Shown here piece by piece: positions 17,590 through 27,037 of a DNA stretch of 64,000 bases (position 1 is its first letter; the number at the start of each line of letters is the position of its first letter). Origin of the DNA: PLanc-01 sp035342095. Its GTDB lineage: Bacteria > Planctomycetota > Phycisphaerae > Sedimentisphaerales > Anaerobacaceae. The DNA lies in the NCBI GenBank assembly GCA_035342095.1, contig DAOQWL010000007.1, positions 41,298 to 105,297 of the forward strand, read 5' to 3'. A program made the position numbers and the translations under genes. The notes beneath the pieces were generated by a model that saw only the letters and a list, made by a program, of their open reading frames with translations, had not been told where the DNA came from and made no database searches.

Positions 17590-19002
17590 GTGGGTTATTG
17601 CATGAACCATCGGTTGTGCACGCTGGTGGCGGTCCTCGGATTGTGCGGGGCCGCAGGCGCTTCGCTGTCGCAGCGCATTCAGAAGATCGTGGATTCGCAG
17701 AAGGCCTCCGACTATTCCATCCATGTGGTGGACCCCGGTTCGGGGGCCAGCCTGTACGGCTACCTGTCGGACAAACCGCTGATCCCGGCCTCCAACATGA
17801 AGCTCGTGACCACCGCGGCGGCCCTGAAGTATCTCGGGCCGAACTTCGAGTACAGGACCCGCGTGGGACTGTACAACGGCTCGCTCATCGTCCTTGGCTG
17901 CGGCGATCCGATCCTGGGCGATGCCGTGACCGACCGCAAGTACGGGCGGCCCAGCGGCTGGATCTTCGAGAAGATCGTGGGGGCGCTCCGCGAGCGGGGC
18001 GTGTCCGAGATCAACGACATCGTGATCGACACGACGGTCTTCGATGACGAGCGTGTACATCCGAGCTGGCCCGCCAAAGACCACAACAAGTGGTACGCCT
18101 GCGAGGTCTGCGGCCTGAACTACAACGTCAACTGCATCGAGCTGACGACCACGAACGTCGGCGGGAGCGTCGCCATCCAGGTCGAGCCCAAGACCACCTT
18201 CGTCGAGATGGCCAACCAGGTCGAGGCCATCTCCTCCGGCGACAGCGCGGTCGGCTCCCATCGAACGGTCCAGCCAAACAGGATCGTGGTCTTCGGCAAG
18301 TGCAAGACCAGGGACGGCCCATTCAAAGTAGCCATCGAGAAGCCCGCCGCGTTCTTCGGCTTCTTGCTGGCCGAGCAGCTCGCCCAGGCCGGCATCTCCG
18401 CCAAGGGCAGACTGATCGAGGGGGCATTCGTCGAAACCGAAGCGTTCCAGCCGTTGGTGGAGTTCGTCACGCCGTTGTCGGATGTCCTGAACCGAGCCAA
18501 TACCGATAGTCTCGGCCTGGCCACTGAGGCCCTGCTCAAGACGATCCACGCACACAGTCTGCCGACGCGAAAAGGCGGAAGCTGGGCGGGGGGACGGGAG
18601 TTGATCGCTCGATACCTCATGGACCTGGGGGCTTCCGCCGACCAGTTCAAAATCGACGACGGCAGCGGATTGAGCCGCCAGAACCGGCTCACGACCCACA
18701 TCCTCACGCGTCTGCTTCTCGACCAATATCGGGGCGCCAACTGGCCGCTCTTCCAGGTGTCTCTGGCCGTGGGCGGGGAAGAGGGCACCATCGACAGGTA
18801 CTTCAATGAGCCGCGGTACCAGGGCAAGATCCATGCCAAGACGGGCTATATCAGCGGTGTGAGAGCCCTCTCCGGCGTCTGCCTGACGGACGCCGGGCCG
18901 TACCTGTTCTCCATCCTCTCCAACGGGCCCAAGGGTCTCAGCCGCGACGCGATCAACGACGTCGCCAAGGCGATCATCGACGAGTACAGAGCCGCCAACT
19001 GA
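17590..19002 (+). CDS. dacB: D-alanyl-D-alanine carboxypeptidase/endopeptidase (PBP4, S13 family)
   Basis: A penicillin-binding protein of the S13 family that trims or cleaves peptidoglycan cross-links in the periplasm. A signal peptide (LVAVLGLCGAAGASLS) is followed by the active-site SxxK (SNMK, near residue 75), a conserved region with NTDSLGLATEALLK in the SxN position, and the KTG box (AKTGYISGVRALSG). Length 470 fits the family. Two starts are possible: GTG 17590 (AGGGGAG ten bases upstream) or ATG 17602, with little effect on the product. Planctomycetes do have peptidoglycan, so an envelope role is reasonable. It converges with the membrane protein at 19014. Confidence 0.88.
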   Translation: MGYCMNHRLCTLVAVLGLCGAAGASLSQRIQKIVDSQKASDYSIHVVDPGSGASLYGYLSDKPLIPASNMKLVTTAAALKYLGPNFEYRTRVGLYNGSLIVLGCGDPILGDAVTDRKYGRPSGWIFEKIVGALRERGVSEINDIVIDTTVFDDERVHPSWPAKDHNKWYACEVCGLNYNVNCIELTTTNVGGSVAIQVEPKTTFVEMANQVEAISSGDSAVGSHRTVQPNRIVVFGKCKTRDGPFKVAIEKPAAFFGFLLAEQLAQAGISAKGRLIEGAFVETEAFQPLVEFVTPLSDVLNRANTDSLGLATEALLKTIHAHSLPTRKGGSWAGGRELIARYLMDLGASADQFKIDDGSGLSRQNRLTTHILTRLLLDQYRGANWPLFQVSLAVGGEEGTIDRYFNEPRYQGKIHAKTGYISGVRALSGVCLTDAGPYLFSILSNGPKGLSRDAINDVAKAIIDEYRAAN

Positions 19003-19013
19003 CAACCGACGGA

Positions 19014-20588
19014 TCAGGGTCGCCAGTACGCCTGCAGGGGCTCCATGCTCTTGTTGTGCCAGTCCGACGGGACGCTCCGTCGCAGAGGGTCCTCCAGACC
19101 GCTGAACTTGTCCAGCTCCACGCCCACGATCACCGCGTCGGCAGGGCGGTCGCCCACCATGTCGTCGATTGTATGCGGACCGACTGCGCGCGTGATCCGA
19201 CGCTCCTCGGGCGTCATTCGATCTGCGATCCGATAGACAATCGAGCCGCTGGAGAGTTCGGGGTAGATGTCACAGCCTGCTTCGAGGGCGTAGAGCGGCC
19301 CCAGGGTCAACACGCGCCTCGGCTCTTTCACCCGTTCGAGCATCGCCTGTGAGACTTGGTGTACTCGAATGGGTTCCCACCTCTCGGGGACGAGCGCGAA
19401 CACGCATCGCGACAGCGCCGCCGACCCCACGAGAGCATCCAGGAGAATCGATATACCTGCCGCGGCGGGCAGGGCGACCGTCGCCGCACGCTTTGGCAGA
19501 TCCTGGGAGGATGCCTGCCTCCGGGCAGCGGCCAACGGGTACGCCAAGGCAATCGCGATGAACGGGACCGGAACGGCCAGATACTGAAGCCACATCGTAG
19601 GGGGGATGTACGCAATCACGAGGAACACCAGCGGCAGCACGACCGCTGCGAGCGCCTTTCGCCTCTCCTGGGCGTCCAGGTTCAAGCGGCGTCGCAGCCC
19701 GACCCACAGCAAACCGCACCCGAGAACCAGAAGGACCAGGCTGGCGGGCATGGAGAACGCCTTGAAAGTCAGCGTGACCTTGTCGAACGTCATCCCGATC
19801 TCATGGAGCCACTGCCCGTAGAGGGTGGGGATTCGCACGAGGTTCAGACGGAACGCCTCCGGCGCCTGGGCGATCACCCACGCCGGCCAGGCCAGCGTCG
19901 CCAGGGCTCCCGCCAGGAAGGGCAGGGCGGTCCGGACCCTGTTCTTCAGGGAGCCGCCCGCCATCCAGAGGACAGCCGCCAGGAACACCGCCTCGACCAG
20001 CGCCGTCGTCACGCGCATACAGGTTGCGGCGGTGAGCAGGGCGCCGATCAGCCCGACGCGCCAGCAGGTCCTTTGGGCGAAATCGGCGGTCGTGAGCAGC
20101 CACAAGGCCGCAACTACGCACAGGATCACCACGTCGTGGTTCCACGCATACCCTGCGGCGTAGTCCACGAACGGGTTGAAGACATACAGTGCGGCCGCCG
20201 CGAGGCCGAACAGCGATCCCTCGGTCCGACGGGGTGCGAACACTGAGCGGTAGATCTGGAGAATCACGAGGACGACGAGGACGTCGCTGACGACCGAGAC
20301 CAATCGGCCCACGAGCAGGTAGTGCGTCGTGCCCAGGACCTTGTAGCAGGCCGCGAGCAGCAAAGGGTGGTAGGGCAGTTGCGAGGGATAGGAGAAGTCT
20401 CGGTAGATGAGCTTGCCCTGTGCCAGCATCGCGCCGGCGGTGCAGTACATCTGTTCGTCGCGTGCGATCTCCTTGCTCATGCTGTTGGCCAGGATTGCGA
20501 CGGCAAGCACGAGGATCATGCCCACCGCCAGGAACGGGATGAACGTCCCTGAGGTCAAAGGCCGGTCGCCGGCATCAAGGGACGGCAT
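19014..20588 (-). CDS. Polytopic GT-C / ArnT-like glycosyltransferase
   Basis: About 524 residues with roughly eleven hydrophobic segments. The first extracytoplasmic loop has ARDEQMYCTAGAMLAQGK, where an acidic pair early in loop 1 is typical of GT-C (GT39/GT83) transferases using polyprenyl-linked sugars. The C-terminal soluble part (about 420-524) has no named domain. ATG 20588 is preferred because the longer frame starts with TTG and overlaps the preceding gene. It is last in a four-gene run with a kinase and two CNNM proteins. The family is inferred from topology and loop 1 and the acceptor is unknown. Confidence 0.6.
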   Translation of the reverse strand: MPSLDAGDRPLTSGTFIPFLAVGMILVLAVAILANSMSKEIARDEQMYCTAGAMLAQGKLIYRDFSYPSQLPYHPLLLAACYKVLGTTHYLLVGRLVSVVSDVLVVLVILQIYRSVFAPRRTEGSLFGLAAAALYVFNPFVDYAAGYAWNHDVVILCVVAALWLLTTADFAQRTCWRVGLIGALLTAATCMRVTTALVEAVFLAAVLWMAGGSLKNRVRTALPFLAGALATLAWPAWVIAQAPEAFRLNLVRIPTLYGQWLHEIGMTFDKVTLTFKAFSMPASLVLLVLGCGLLWVGLRRRLNLDAQERRKALAAVVLPLVFLVIAYIPPTMWLQYLAVPVPFIAIALAYPLAAARRQASSQDLPKRAATVALPAAAGISILLDALVGSAALSRCVFALVPERWEPIRVHQVSQAMLERVKEPRRVLTLGPLYALEAGCDIYPELSSGSIVYRIADRMTPEERRITRAVGPHTIDDMVGDRPADAVIVGVELDKFSGLEDPLRRSVPSDWHNKSMEPLQAYWRP

Positions 20589-20616
20589 CCTGCCACCAGA
20601 TACGCCCGTCCTACGT

Positions 20617-21624
20617 CTACCATTCCGCGAGTTCACCCATGAGCTCCTCAACGAGGTCCTTCATCGTGACAATCCCCACCGGCACATCCCGCCCACTGCG
20701 CCGCCGGGTCACGAGAATCATCTTGACCTGCTCTCGGCGCAGCGTCTCGATCGCCTCGGTCACGAGGGTATCCGTGTCCAGGCTCCGAATCGGCTGGAGA
20801 AAGCCCTCGACGGTCCGGAACTCCTCCGCGGAGGCGAGGGCTTCGTAGACATTGACGAAGCCGATCACATTGGCGGGGCCGTCCCCACAGACCAGCAGGC
20901 GAGTGAACGCCTGTCGCTTGAGCCCTTCCAGCAGGGCGGCCCGGTCGGTCTCCAGCGGTATTGCCTGGACACGCGGCATGGGGATCATCACCGTGCCCAG
21001 ACGCAGGTTCGGGATGTTCACGACGCGGTCGAGCATTTCCGTCTGCATATGGCTCAACGGTCCTTCCTCCTGCATGTCGCGCAGGATGGCCTTTACCTGG
21101 TGGATCTGGCTGGACACCATCATCTTCTTCGACGGGATCGGCGCCCCGCCCAGACGGGCCAGAGACCGAGAGATCATCCCCAGGAGCGGCACGACGCCCG
21201 ACCAGGTCAGAACCTTGTGGATCGCATAGACAAAAGGTCCGAGGTACGGCGTCAGGACATCCGGGCGATACAGGAAGGTGTTCTTCGGCAGCGACTCGCC
21301 GAAGACGAACAACAGTGGGGCGGTCAGCGACGTGGCCAGCAGCTCCGCCGTGCGGTCCGAGGCGACTGTCAGAAACAGGTACGTGATGCTGCTCGTTGCC
21401 AGATAGTTGGCGAGGTTGTTCGCGACCAGCAGCGTCAGGAGCAGGGAGGAACCGTCGCACAAGGCCTGGCTCAGCAGTACATATCTCAACTCGCCCCGCT
21501 CCGCTCCCAGACGCAGGCGGAGCCGACTCAGACGGTAGATCCCGGTTTCCAGGCCGGAGAACATGCCCGAGAGAACCACGGTAACCAGCGCCAGTGTCAA
21601 CGCGATGCCCATACGCCTATCCAT
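20617..21624 (-). CDS. CNNM/CorC-type transporter with CBS domains (shorter paralogue)
   Basis: A 335-residue hemolysin/CorC-type membrane protein. Residues 1-150 are a DUF21/CNNM transmembrane domain (SGMFSGLETGIYRLS at the start, VFGESLPKNT in the centre). A CBS pair follows (MIPMPRVQAIPLE to IGFVNVYEAL, and VTEAIETLRREQVKMILVTR to GIVTMKDLVEELMGELAEW). It lacks the C-terminal CorC_HlyC domain found in its neighbour. CNNM proteins are linked to Mg2+ or Na+ movement. The gene starts inside the stop region of the larger paralogue (ATGGATAG), so the two are probably translated together and may form a heterodimer. Confidence 0.85.
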   Translation of the reverse strand: MDRRMGIALTLALVTVVLSGMFSGLETGIYRLSRLRLRLGAERGELRYVLLSQALCDGSSLLLTLLVANNLANYLATSSITYLFLTVASDRTAELLATSLTAPLLFVFGESLPKNTFLYRPDVLTPYLGPFVYAIHKVLTWSGVVPLLGMISRSLARLGGAPIPSKKMMVSSQIHQVKAILRDMQEEGPLSHMQTEMLDRVVNIPNLRLGTVMIPMPRVQAIPLETDRAALLEGLKRQAFTRLLVCGDGPANVIGFVNVYEALASAEEFRTVEGFLQPIRSLDTDTLVTEAIETLRREQVKMILVTRRRSGRDVPVGIVTMKDLVEELMGELAEW

Positions 21625-22882
21625 CCGACTTGATCGGCTCGAACGACAGAATCACCGTCTCGATGCGGTGCTTGTTCATTCGGTCCACGGTGAACTTCAG
21701 GTTCCCCATGTGGGCGATGTCGCCCTCGCGCGGGATCTTGCCCAGCAGCGTGGTCACAAGTCCGCCGATGGTGGACAAACGGGTCTCCTCGATATCGACC
21801 CCGAACACGTCCGCCCAGTCGTGGATGGCCAGGTCGCCCGCGAGACGGTACTCGAAGGGACCCAACTGCATCATCGGCTCGATGTCCGAGACGTGCTCCA
21901 TCCGCCCGAACAGCTCCTCGGCGATATCTTCCGGGCGGACCGCCCCGGCAATCCCGCCGTACTCGTCTACCACCACAGCCATATCCGTCCCTGTCTTACG
22001 GAAGAAATCCAGCAGCGACTCGACCGTCTTCTGTTCGGGAACGAAATGCACAGGCTGGACGAGCCGGTCGATCGAGGCTTCGGGCTTCAAGAGCAACTGG
22101 CGCAGATGAATCGTCCCCACGATGTTGTCCAGTTTCTTCACGTAGACCGGCATCCTGGTCAGCCATCGTTTCTGCATGCGCTCGCGGACGACCGCCGGAG
22201 GTTCGATCACGTCGCAGGCCACCATGTCCACCCGCGGCTGCATCACATGCCGGACCTTGAGCAGGCCCAACTCGACCACCTCGCCGATGAGCTTGTTCTG
22301 GCTGGCGGTGATCAGGCCCCGCTGGCGGCTGAGATTCACCAGCGAGCGGAACTCCGCCAGGGTGATCATCTCGGGCGAGCGGGCCCCGCCAAAGAGCAGG
22401 CGGAGAATCGGCTCCAGGATCACAACGCGGAACACCAAGGCGACCGGACCGAGCACCTGCATGGCCAGGAAGACCGGAACCGTGACTGCAATCGCCAGGG
22501 AGCGCGAGTCCGCGTAGGTCACTGATTTGGGCACGATCTCGCCGAACACGACGAGGGCGACGAAGGTGGCCGCAGCCGTGCCGGTCGCGGCCCCGAACCC
22601 CCAGGCCTGACCGATGCGCAGGACGAGCACGCTGGACGAAGCGAAGTACAGGACATTGACGGTGATATTCGCCAACAGCAGGCAGTTCAGCAGGTGCCCG
22701 GGCTTCTGGAGCAGGTGCGCCGTGAGTTTGTGGACCCGATGGCCAGAGGTCCGCAGTTGCTTGATTTGCCGGCGGGTCAGGTTGAACAGGGCCGTCTCGG
22801 ATGCCGAGAAGAACGCGGAGCCACAGAGCAGCAGAAGCATCACGATGGAATGGCCGAGGTGTTGGTAGACTTGGGCAATCAT
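21617..22882 (-). CDS. CNNM/CorC-type transporter with CBS and CorC_HlyC domains
   Basis: A 421-residue membrane protein. The CNNM domain occupies about 1-190 (CGSAFFSASETALFNLT, VVFGEIVPKSVTYADS), then a CBS pair (MQPRVDMVACDV to GTIHLRQLLL, and TVESLLDFFRKTGTDMAVVV to DIAEELFG) and a C-terminal CorC_HlyC domain (YRLAGDLAIHDWADVFGVDI to EPIKSDG). ATG 22882 overlaps the kinase stop as ATGA, so the frame upstream of it is not part of this protein. Ion transport, probably Mg2+, is the family role. Pairing with a shorter CNNM gene is seen in other bacteria. Confidence 0.9.
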   Translation of the reverse strand: MIAQVYQHLGHSIVMLLLLCGSAFFSASETALFNLTRRQIKQLRTSGHRVHKLTAHLLQKPGHLLNCLLLANITVNVLYFASSSVLVLRIGQAWGFGAATGTAAATFVALVVFGEIVPKSVTYADSRSLAIAVTVPVFLAMQVLGPVALVFRVVILEPILRLLFGGARSPEMITLAEFRSLVNLSRQRGLITASQNKLIGEVVELGLLKVRHVMQPRVDMVACDVIEPPAVVRERMQKRWLTRMPVYVKKLDNIVGTIHLRQLLLKPEASIDRLVQPVHFVPEQKTVESLLDFFRKTGTDMAVVVDEYGGIAGAVRPEDIAEELFGRMEHVSDIEPMMQLGPFEYRLAGDLAIHDWADVFGVDIEETRLSTIGGLVTTLLGKIPREGDIAHMGNLKFTVDRMNKHRIETVILSFEPIKSDG

Positions 22883-23670
22883 GGCCGATCGTGCGGCGGG
22901 GTCCGCGGCAGGCGAATCGTGAACGTGCTCCCCCGGCCGACCCGCGACGTGACGCCGATCTCGCCGCCATGCGCGTCCGCGATCCGTTTGCAGAAGGCCA
23001 GACCGACTCCCGAGCCGGAGCCGGTGGGGGAGTCCTTCGCGGTCTTGGTCGTGAAAAAAGGCCGGAAGATGTTCGCCATATGCTCGGCGGGAATGCCGTG
23101 GCCGGTGTCGCTCACCGCCAGCGTGACATGGTCGTCCTCCGTCGCCGCGATCACCTTGAGAATCCCCCCGCCGGGCAGCATCGCCTCGCGGGCGTTCAGG
23201 ATCAGGTTCATCAGCACCTGTTCGATCTGGACCGGCACGCAGTTGACGCACACGCCGTCGGGAATGTCCGTCTGCACCGTGATGGCGTCCTTGGCCAGGT
23301 CCCGGCACAGGCAGGTGAACACCTGCTCGACGAGCGTCTTGACCGCCACCTGTTCCCGCTGGCTCTTCTGGCCGTTGGCCATGGCGAGCATGCTCTGCAT
23401 GATCTTGGAGGCCCGCTGGCAGTTCCGCACCGTCTTGTCGAGGACCTTCTTCGCCAGTTCCGTATCATTCGGGTTCTGCACCGCCAGCGCCGCATAGGTC
23501 GTCAGCGGGGTCAGGAGGTTGTTGATCTCGTGCGCGATCATGCACGTGGCGGACCCGAGCGTCGCCAGCGCCTGAAGCTGCAGATTCTGGGACCGCAGCG
23601 CGGTGTTCTCCTCTTCCTTCCGGGCAAGGCATTGATGCAACGACAGGCGTTTTTCGATGATGCTTGTCAA
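22879..23670 (-). CDS. Soluble sensor histidine kinase
   Basis: A 263-residue kinase with no membrane segment and almost no sensor domain. Residues 5-35 are a coiled coil, the HisKA phospho-acceptor is His47 in MIAHEINNLLTPL, and the HATPase shows NLILNAREAM (N box), VSDTGHGIPAEH (G1), FFTTK (F box) and SGSGVGLAFCKRIADAHGG (G2). TTG 23670 is favoured because AGGAG lies seven bases upstream; a TTG at 23691 is the alternative. It is first in the operon with the two CNNM proteins (ATGA overlap) and divergent from the receiver-only regulator at 23836, its probable partner. Confidence 0.85.
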   Translation of the reverse strand: MTSIIEKRLSLHQCLARKEEENTALRSQNLQLQALATLGSATCMIAHEINNLLTPLTTYAALAVQNPNDTELAKKVLDKTVRNCQRASKIMQSMLAMANGQKSQREQVAVKTLVEQVFTCLCRDLAKDAITVQTDIPDGVCVNCVPVQIEQVLMNLILNAREAMLPGGGILKVIAATEDDHVTLAVSDTGHGIPAEHMANIFRPFFTTKTAKDSPTGSGSGVGLAFCKRIADAHGGEIGVTSRVGRGSTFTIRLPRTPPHDRP

Positions 23671-23835
23671 CGGCACACTCCTTGTATACAATCCCTTCTT
23701 GGTGTCCGTACCGGAGCATTATCCACCGCCAGCGGCCGTCCCACAAGGGGCTACCCCGCCAGGCGGCCGGTTTTTTTGGAGCGGTCCGCCGAATCCGGTA
23801 CTGTGAATCCGTGGAACCGACCGGGAGTGTACCGA

Positions 23836-24309
23836 ATGGCTGAAGACAGCAAGAGCCGGGGCAAACTGCCTATTGTCCTTGTTGTGGACGACAACCAGCA
23901 GAACCTCGAATTGATCCAGGCCTACCTGGAGGATGTCGAGTGCCAGGCGGAAGCGGCCCACGACGGGATCGAGGCCCTCGAGCGGGTGGCCCGGAAGAAG
24001 CCCGATTTGATTCTCCTCGACGTCATGATGCCCAAGATGAGCGGTTTCGAGGTCTGCCGCAGACTCAAGAACAACCCGCAGACCGCCGACATCCCGGTCA
24101 TCATGGTGACTGCCCTGAACGAGTTCGGCGACATCGAGCGGGGCCTCGACTCCGGCGCCGACGATTTCGTCAGCAAACCGATCAACCGCCTGGAGTTGCT
24201 CACGCGAATCCGAACCATGCTCCGACTCAAACACGTCACGGATCGTCTCCAGCGGACCCTGGCCTATCTGGGCGAAATCGAGGGACACGCCCAGGCCGAC
24301 GACAGATAA
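23836..24309 (+). CDS. Receiver-only response regulator (CheY/PleD-type)
   Basis: A 157-residue protein consisting of one receiver domain (about 12-130) plus a short helical tail (HVTDRLQRTLAYLGEIEG). Acidic pocket Asp18/Asp19, phosphoacceptor Asp62 (LLDVMMPK), Thr in MVTALNE and Lys in FVSKPI are all present. ATG 23836 has GGGAG eight bases upstream. It has no output domain and is transcribed away from the kinase at 22879-23670. The 165-base intergenic region between them should hold both promoters. The 250 bases downstream to 24560 contain a run of ten G (24352-24361) and no gene. Confidence 0.85.
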   Translation: MAEDSKSRGKLPIVLVVDDNQQNLELIQAYLEDVECQAEAAHDGIEALERVARKKPDLILLDVMMPKMSGFEVCRRLKNNPQTADIPVIMVTALNEFGDIERGLDSGADDFVSKPINRLELLTRIRTMLRLKHVTDRLQRTLAYLGEIEGHAQADDR

Positions 24310-24560
24310 CCTCATCGAGAGTCCGTCCCTGTGGACCGCGTGTCACCCGGCGGGGGGGGGGCGCCTCCGCAGACTGCCCGATAACACGTCCTCCAATCCC
24401 AGACAGACCCTACAGCACACACAACCGCCACGTTGACGCTTCGGAAGGCCCTTGCGAGTGGCCGCGTCCCGGAACGGGGGTTAACACCCTGTTCGAATTG
24501 GACGATAGCTCAACAGTACTCTTTTTCCTACATCACGTGGCAGAATATCAGGAGTGAGGG

Positions 24561-26162
24561 ATGTGCGGTTTGTTGGAGATTCTCGGCAAGGCCATTGCAG
24601 TCAACACCTCCGAACTGATCTGGCACTGGCTCCATGAGCGAAGACGGGCCCAGGCGGATACCGACATGTCCGAGAATCCGCAAGTGGACCACGTCCTCGA
24701 CCTCATGGGCCACGGCAAATTCTCGGAGGCCCGAGAGCAGGTGAAGCTGTATCTGTTCAGTCGTCCATCCTGCTGTCTGGGGCGAATGGCCGCCGCCGCG
24801 TTGCTGTTGCAGGAGAACGACCTCAAGGAGGCCATCCAGGAACTCAACTCGATCTACACGCGACAGCCCAGCAACACGCTGGCTCTGTATGCCCTGGGCC
24901 ATTGTTACGAGCGACTGGGCTACGAGGCCCAAGCCGTGGAGTTCTACCAGGACTGCATCAAATTCAACAGTCAGCTCCAACTGCCCGCCCAGCGACTGGC
25001 CGCGATCTACTTCAAAGACGGACGTATCCCCGACGCCATCGCCCAGTACGAACCGTTGAAGGAGTTCTATCCGGACGACATCTCCACCCTGGTCATGCTC
25101 GGGCATCTATACACCGCCATGGGCGAGTACCCGAAGGCCATTGCCACCTTCAACACGGCTATCCTGATCCACCCGGACAACTTCATCGCTCCCGACGACA
25201 CGCTCGAACAGCACCTGTGCGAGGGGCAGTTCCAGGAGGCGCTGGATCGCGTAGAGATCCTCCTGACCGAGGAGCCCGACCGGGCGGACCTGATCGCCAA
25301 GCAGGCCGATATCGTGAGCATGATGGGGGGGATCAGCGATGCGATTGCCCTGTACCAGCAAGCCTTGCGGATCTGCCCGGACTTTCTGGAGGTGACCATC
25401 AAGCTGGGCACCAGCTACCTGAAGATGCACGCCGACCAGCTTGCCGCTCAGCAATTCAACAAGGCCATCGAGATCAACGACGAGATCGTCGAGGCCTACA
25501 TGGGCCTGGCCGCGGCCCAGAAGCTGGCCGGACAGGACGCGGAGGCGTTGAACACCCTGTCGCTGGCATCGGCCATCCAGCCCAATACGTCGTTCCTGTT
25601 CGCCGAGACCGCCAAGCTCATCTTGAAGGCGGCCCTCGAAGCCAACCTGCTGCCGGCCCCAACGGACGGACGGTCTCTGGAACAGACCATTCTGGCTGCC
25701 CACGAACGCCAGTCGGTTCGCTTCCCGCACAATCCCGATCTGCACTACAGGCTGGGCATCCTCCACATGAACGCCTTGCACCTCCAGGAAGCCTGCGACT
25801 GCTTCCAGGCGGCTCTGCAGATCAACCCGACGTTCGCACGCGCCGCCACGAAGCTGGCCGTCGCGTTGTTCGAGCTCGGCAGAGCGCCGGAGGCCCTCGC
25901 GCTGATCGCGCCGCCGCAGGAGTACGACGCCAAGACGCTGGATCTGTACTACAAGACCGCGCTGTTGTACTGCAACCGGGTGAAGTTCGCGTCCTCGGTC
26001 ATCAACCTCCAGCGACAGATCGACCAGAAGGCCGGCACAGGCGTCGATCCTGCGACGAACATTTCGATCGTCCTGCAGAATCTCGGCCTCTCGGACACGA
26101 TTGGCCTGATGTGGGAGAATCTCTGCCAGACCGCGGCCCATGCAGCCGTCGGAAGCCCGTGA
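24561..26162 (+). CDS. TPR-repeat protein
   Basis: A 533-residue protein made almost entirely of tetratricopeptide repeats: about twelve helical pairs, for example DDISTLVMLGHLYTAMGEYP then KAIATFNTAI, and PDLHYRLGILHMNALHLQEA. No signal peptide or membrane segment is evident, so it is probably a cytoplasmic scaffold. AGGAG lies seven bases before ATG 24561. It is flanked by the regulator gene upstream and by the end of the flotillin operon converging downstream. Partners cannot be read from sequence. The 156 bases to 26318 show no clear terminator. Confidence 0.8.
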   Translation: MCGLLEILGKAIAVNTSELIWHWLHERRRAQADTDMSENPQVDHVLDLMGHGKFSEAREQVKLYLFSRPSCCLGRMAAAALLLQENDLKEAIQELNSIYTRQPSNTLALYALGHCYERLGYEAQAVEFYQDCIKFNSQLQLPAQRLAAIYFKDGRIPDAIAQYEPLKEFYPDDISTLVMLGHLYTAMGEYPKAIATFNTAILIHPDNFIAPDDTLEQHLCEGQFQEALDRVEILLTEEPDRADLIAKQADIVSMMGGISDAIALYQQALRICPDFLEVTIKLGTSYLKMHADQLAAQQFNKAIEINDEIVEAYMGLAAAQKLAGQDAEALNTLSLASAIQPNTSFLFAETAKLILKAALEANLLPAPTDGRSLEQTILAAHERQSVRFPHNPDLHYRLGILHMNALHLQEACDCFQAALQINPTFARAATKLAVALFELGRAPEALALIAPPQEYDAKTLDLYYKTALLYCNRVKFASSVINLQRQIDQKAGTGVDPATNISIVLQNLGLSDTIGLMWENLCQTAAHAAVGSP

Positions 26163-26318
26163 AAAGGGCCGAAATCATGCCGCACAGACCGATCCGCCCG
26201 AGCAACCCCAATGAAACATAACATATCTTATGGGACGTTGAGGAGGGGGGCTTCATCGCCCATTTCTGTGCGAGGAGGATCGGTCCCAGCCCATCATTGC
26301 GGGCGGTCCGCCACCCTT

Positions 26319-27002
26319 TCAGAACATGGATGCTTCCTCTGAGGGGCTACGCAGAGCCATCGGCTTGCCAAGGATCTCGTAGTGCAGGATGGCTTTCCTG
26401 AGTGCGTCGGAGTCCGCGGCGTCGAAGACCTCGTCGTACGGGAACGACTGGGATTGTGTGTCCGGCCGTGACGCAGGCTTCCGGGCAGGCTCGATCGAAA
26501 CCGGCCGCAACGACCGCTCGATGGGCAACTCGACCTCCGGCTCGACCGGCCGGGGCCAGGCGGTCTTCTGATTGACGGGAACGGCGTCGTACACTGCCTC
26601 ACGGACCGGCGAAGGCGCGGGACGCTCGTAGACCATGACGGAGTCGCCCTGGGCCCCGCGGCGGATCGTGATTTTGCCGGTAGGCGGCTGAGGAGCCTGC
26701 GAGAAGGGTCGCGGACGAGTCTGGGGCTTTGGCTGCCCAGCCTGTGCCTGCTGAGCGGCCTGCTGGATCTCCTGGGCCTTGCGAGCCAGGCGCTCGTGCC
26801 ACGTCTCTCGCCGGCGGGCTTGGCCCTTGGCCTGTTCCTTCTGCTGACCCGGCTGGCTGGCGCCCTTCCTGGCGGTGAGTGCCTTGGCCATGGCGCCCCC
26901 CAGCCAGAGGACCGCCATCACGACGATGACGAGGATATCGCCCCATCGGTCGATATCCAGCCCTTGGGCCAGGAGATCAAGTTGTGTGATCCACGGTGCC
27001 AT
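26319..27002 (-). CDS. Single-pass membrane protein with proline/glutamine-rich tail
   Basis: A 227-residue protein I cannot assign to a named family. One membrane helix lies near residues 21-40 (DILVIVVMAVLWLGGAMAKA), followed by a highly charged helix (QKEQAKGQARRRETWHERLA), a Gln/Pro-rich disordered stretch and a C-terminal segment (FPYDEVFDAADSDALRKAIL then HYEILGKPMALR) that looks folded and conserved. ATG 27002 is chosen over a TTG at 27008. It follows floA by 35 bases on the same strand, so it is probably the last gene of the NfeD-FloA operon and may be a microdomain cargo or scaffold. Confidence 0.6.
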   Translation of the reverse strand: MAPWITQLDLLAQGLDIDRWGDILVIVVMAVLWLGGAMAKALTARKGASQPGQQKEQAKGQARRRETWHERLARKAQEIQQAAQQAQAGQPKPQTRPRPFSQAPQPPTGKITIRRGAQGDSVMVYERPAPSPVREAVYDAVPVNQKTAWPRPVEPEVELPIERSLRPVSIEPARKPASRPDTQSQSFPYDEVFDAADSDALRKAILHYEILGKPMALRSPSEEASMF

Positions 27003-27037
27003 CAGCAACGGCCCACCTTAGCTGCAACTCAAGACGC

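Noticed and set aside
21617..23308. An extended 563-residue version of the CNNM protein
   Set aside because: The first 142 residues are antisense-like, out-of-frame translation of the kinase gene. ATG 22882 with the ATGA overlap gives the normal protein.
24352..24361. Run of ten G as a phase-variation tract
   Set aside because: It lies outside any gene or promoter boxes that I can identify, and may be a sequencing artefact.
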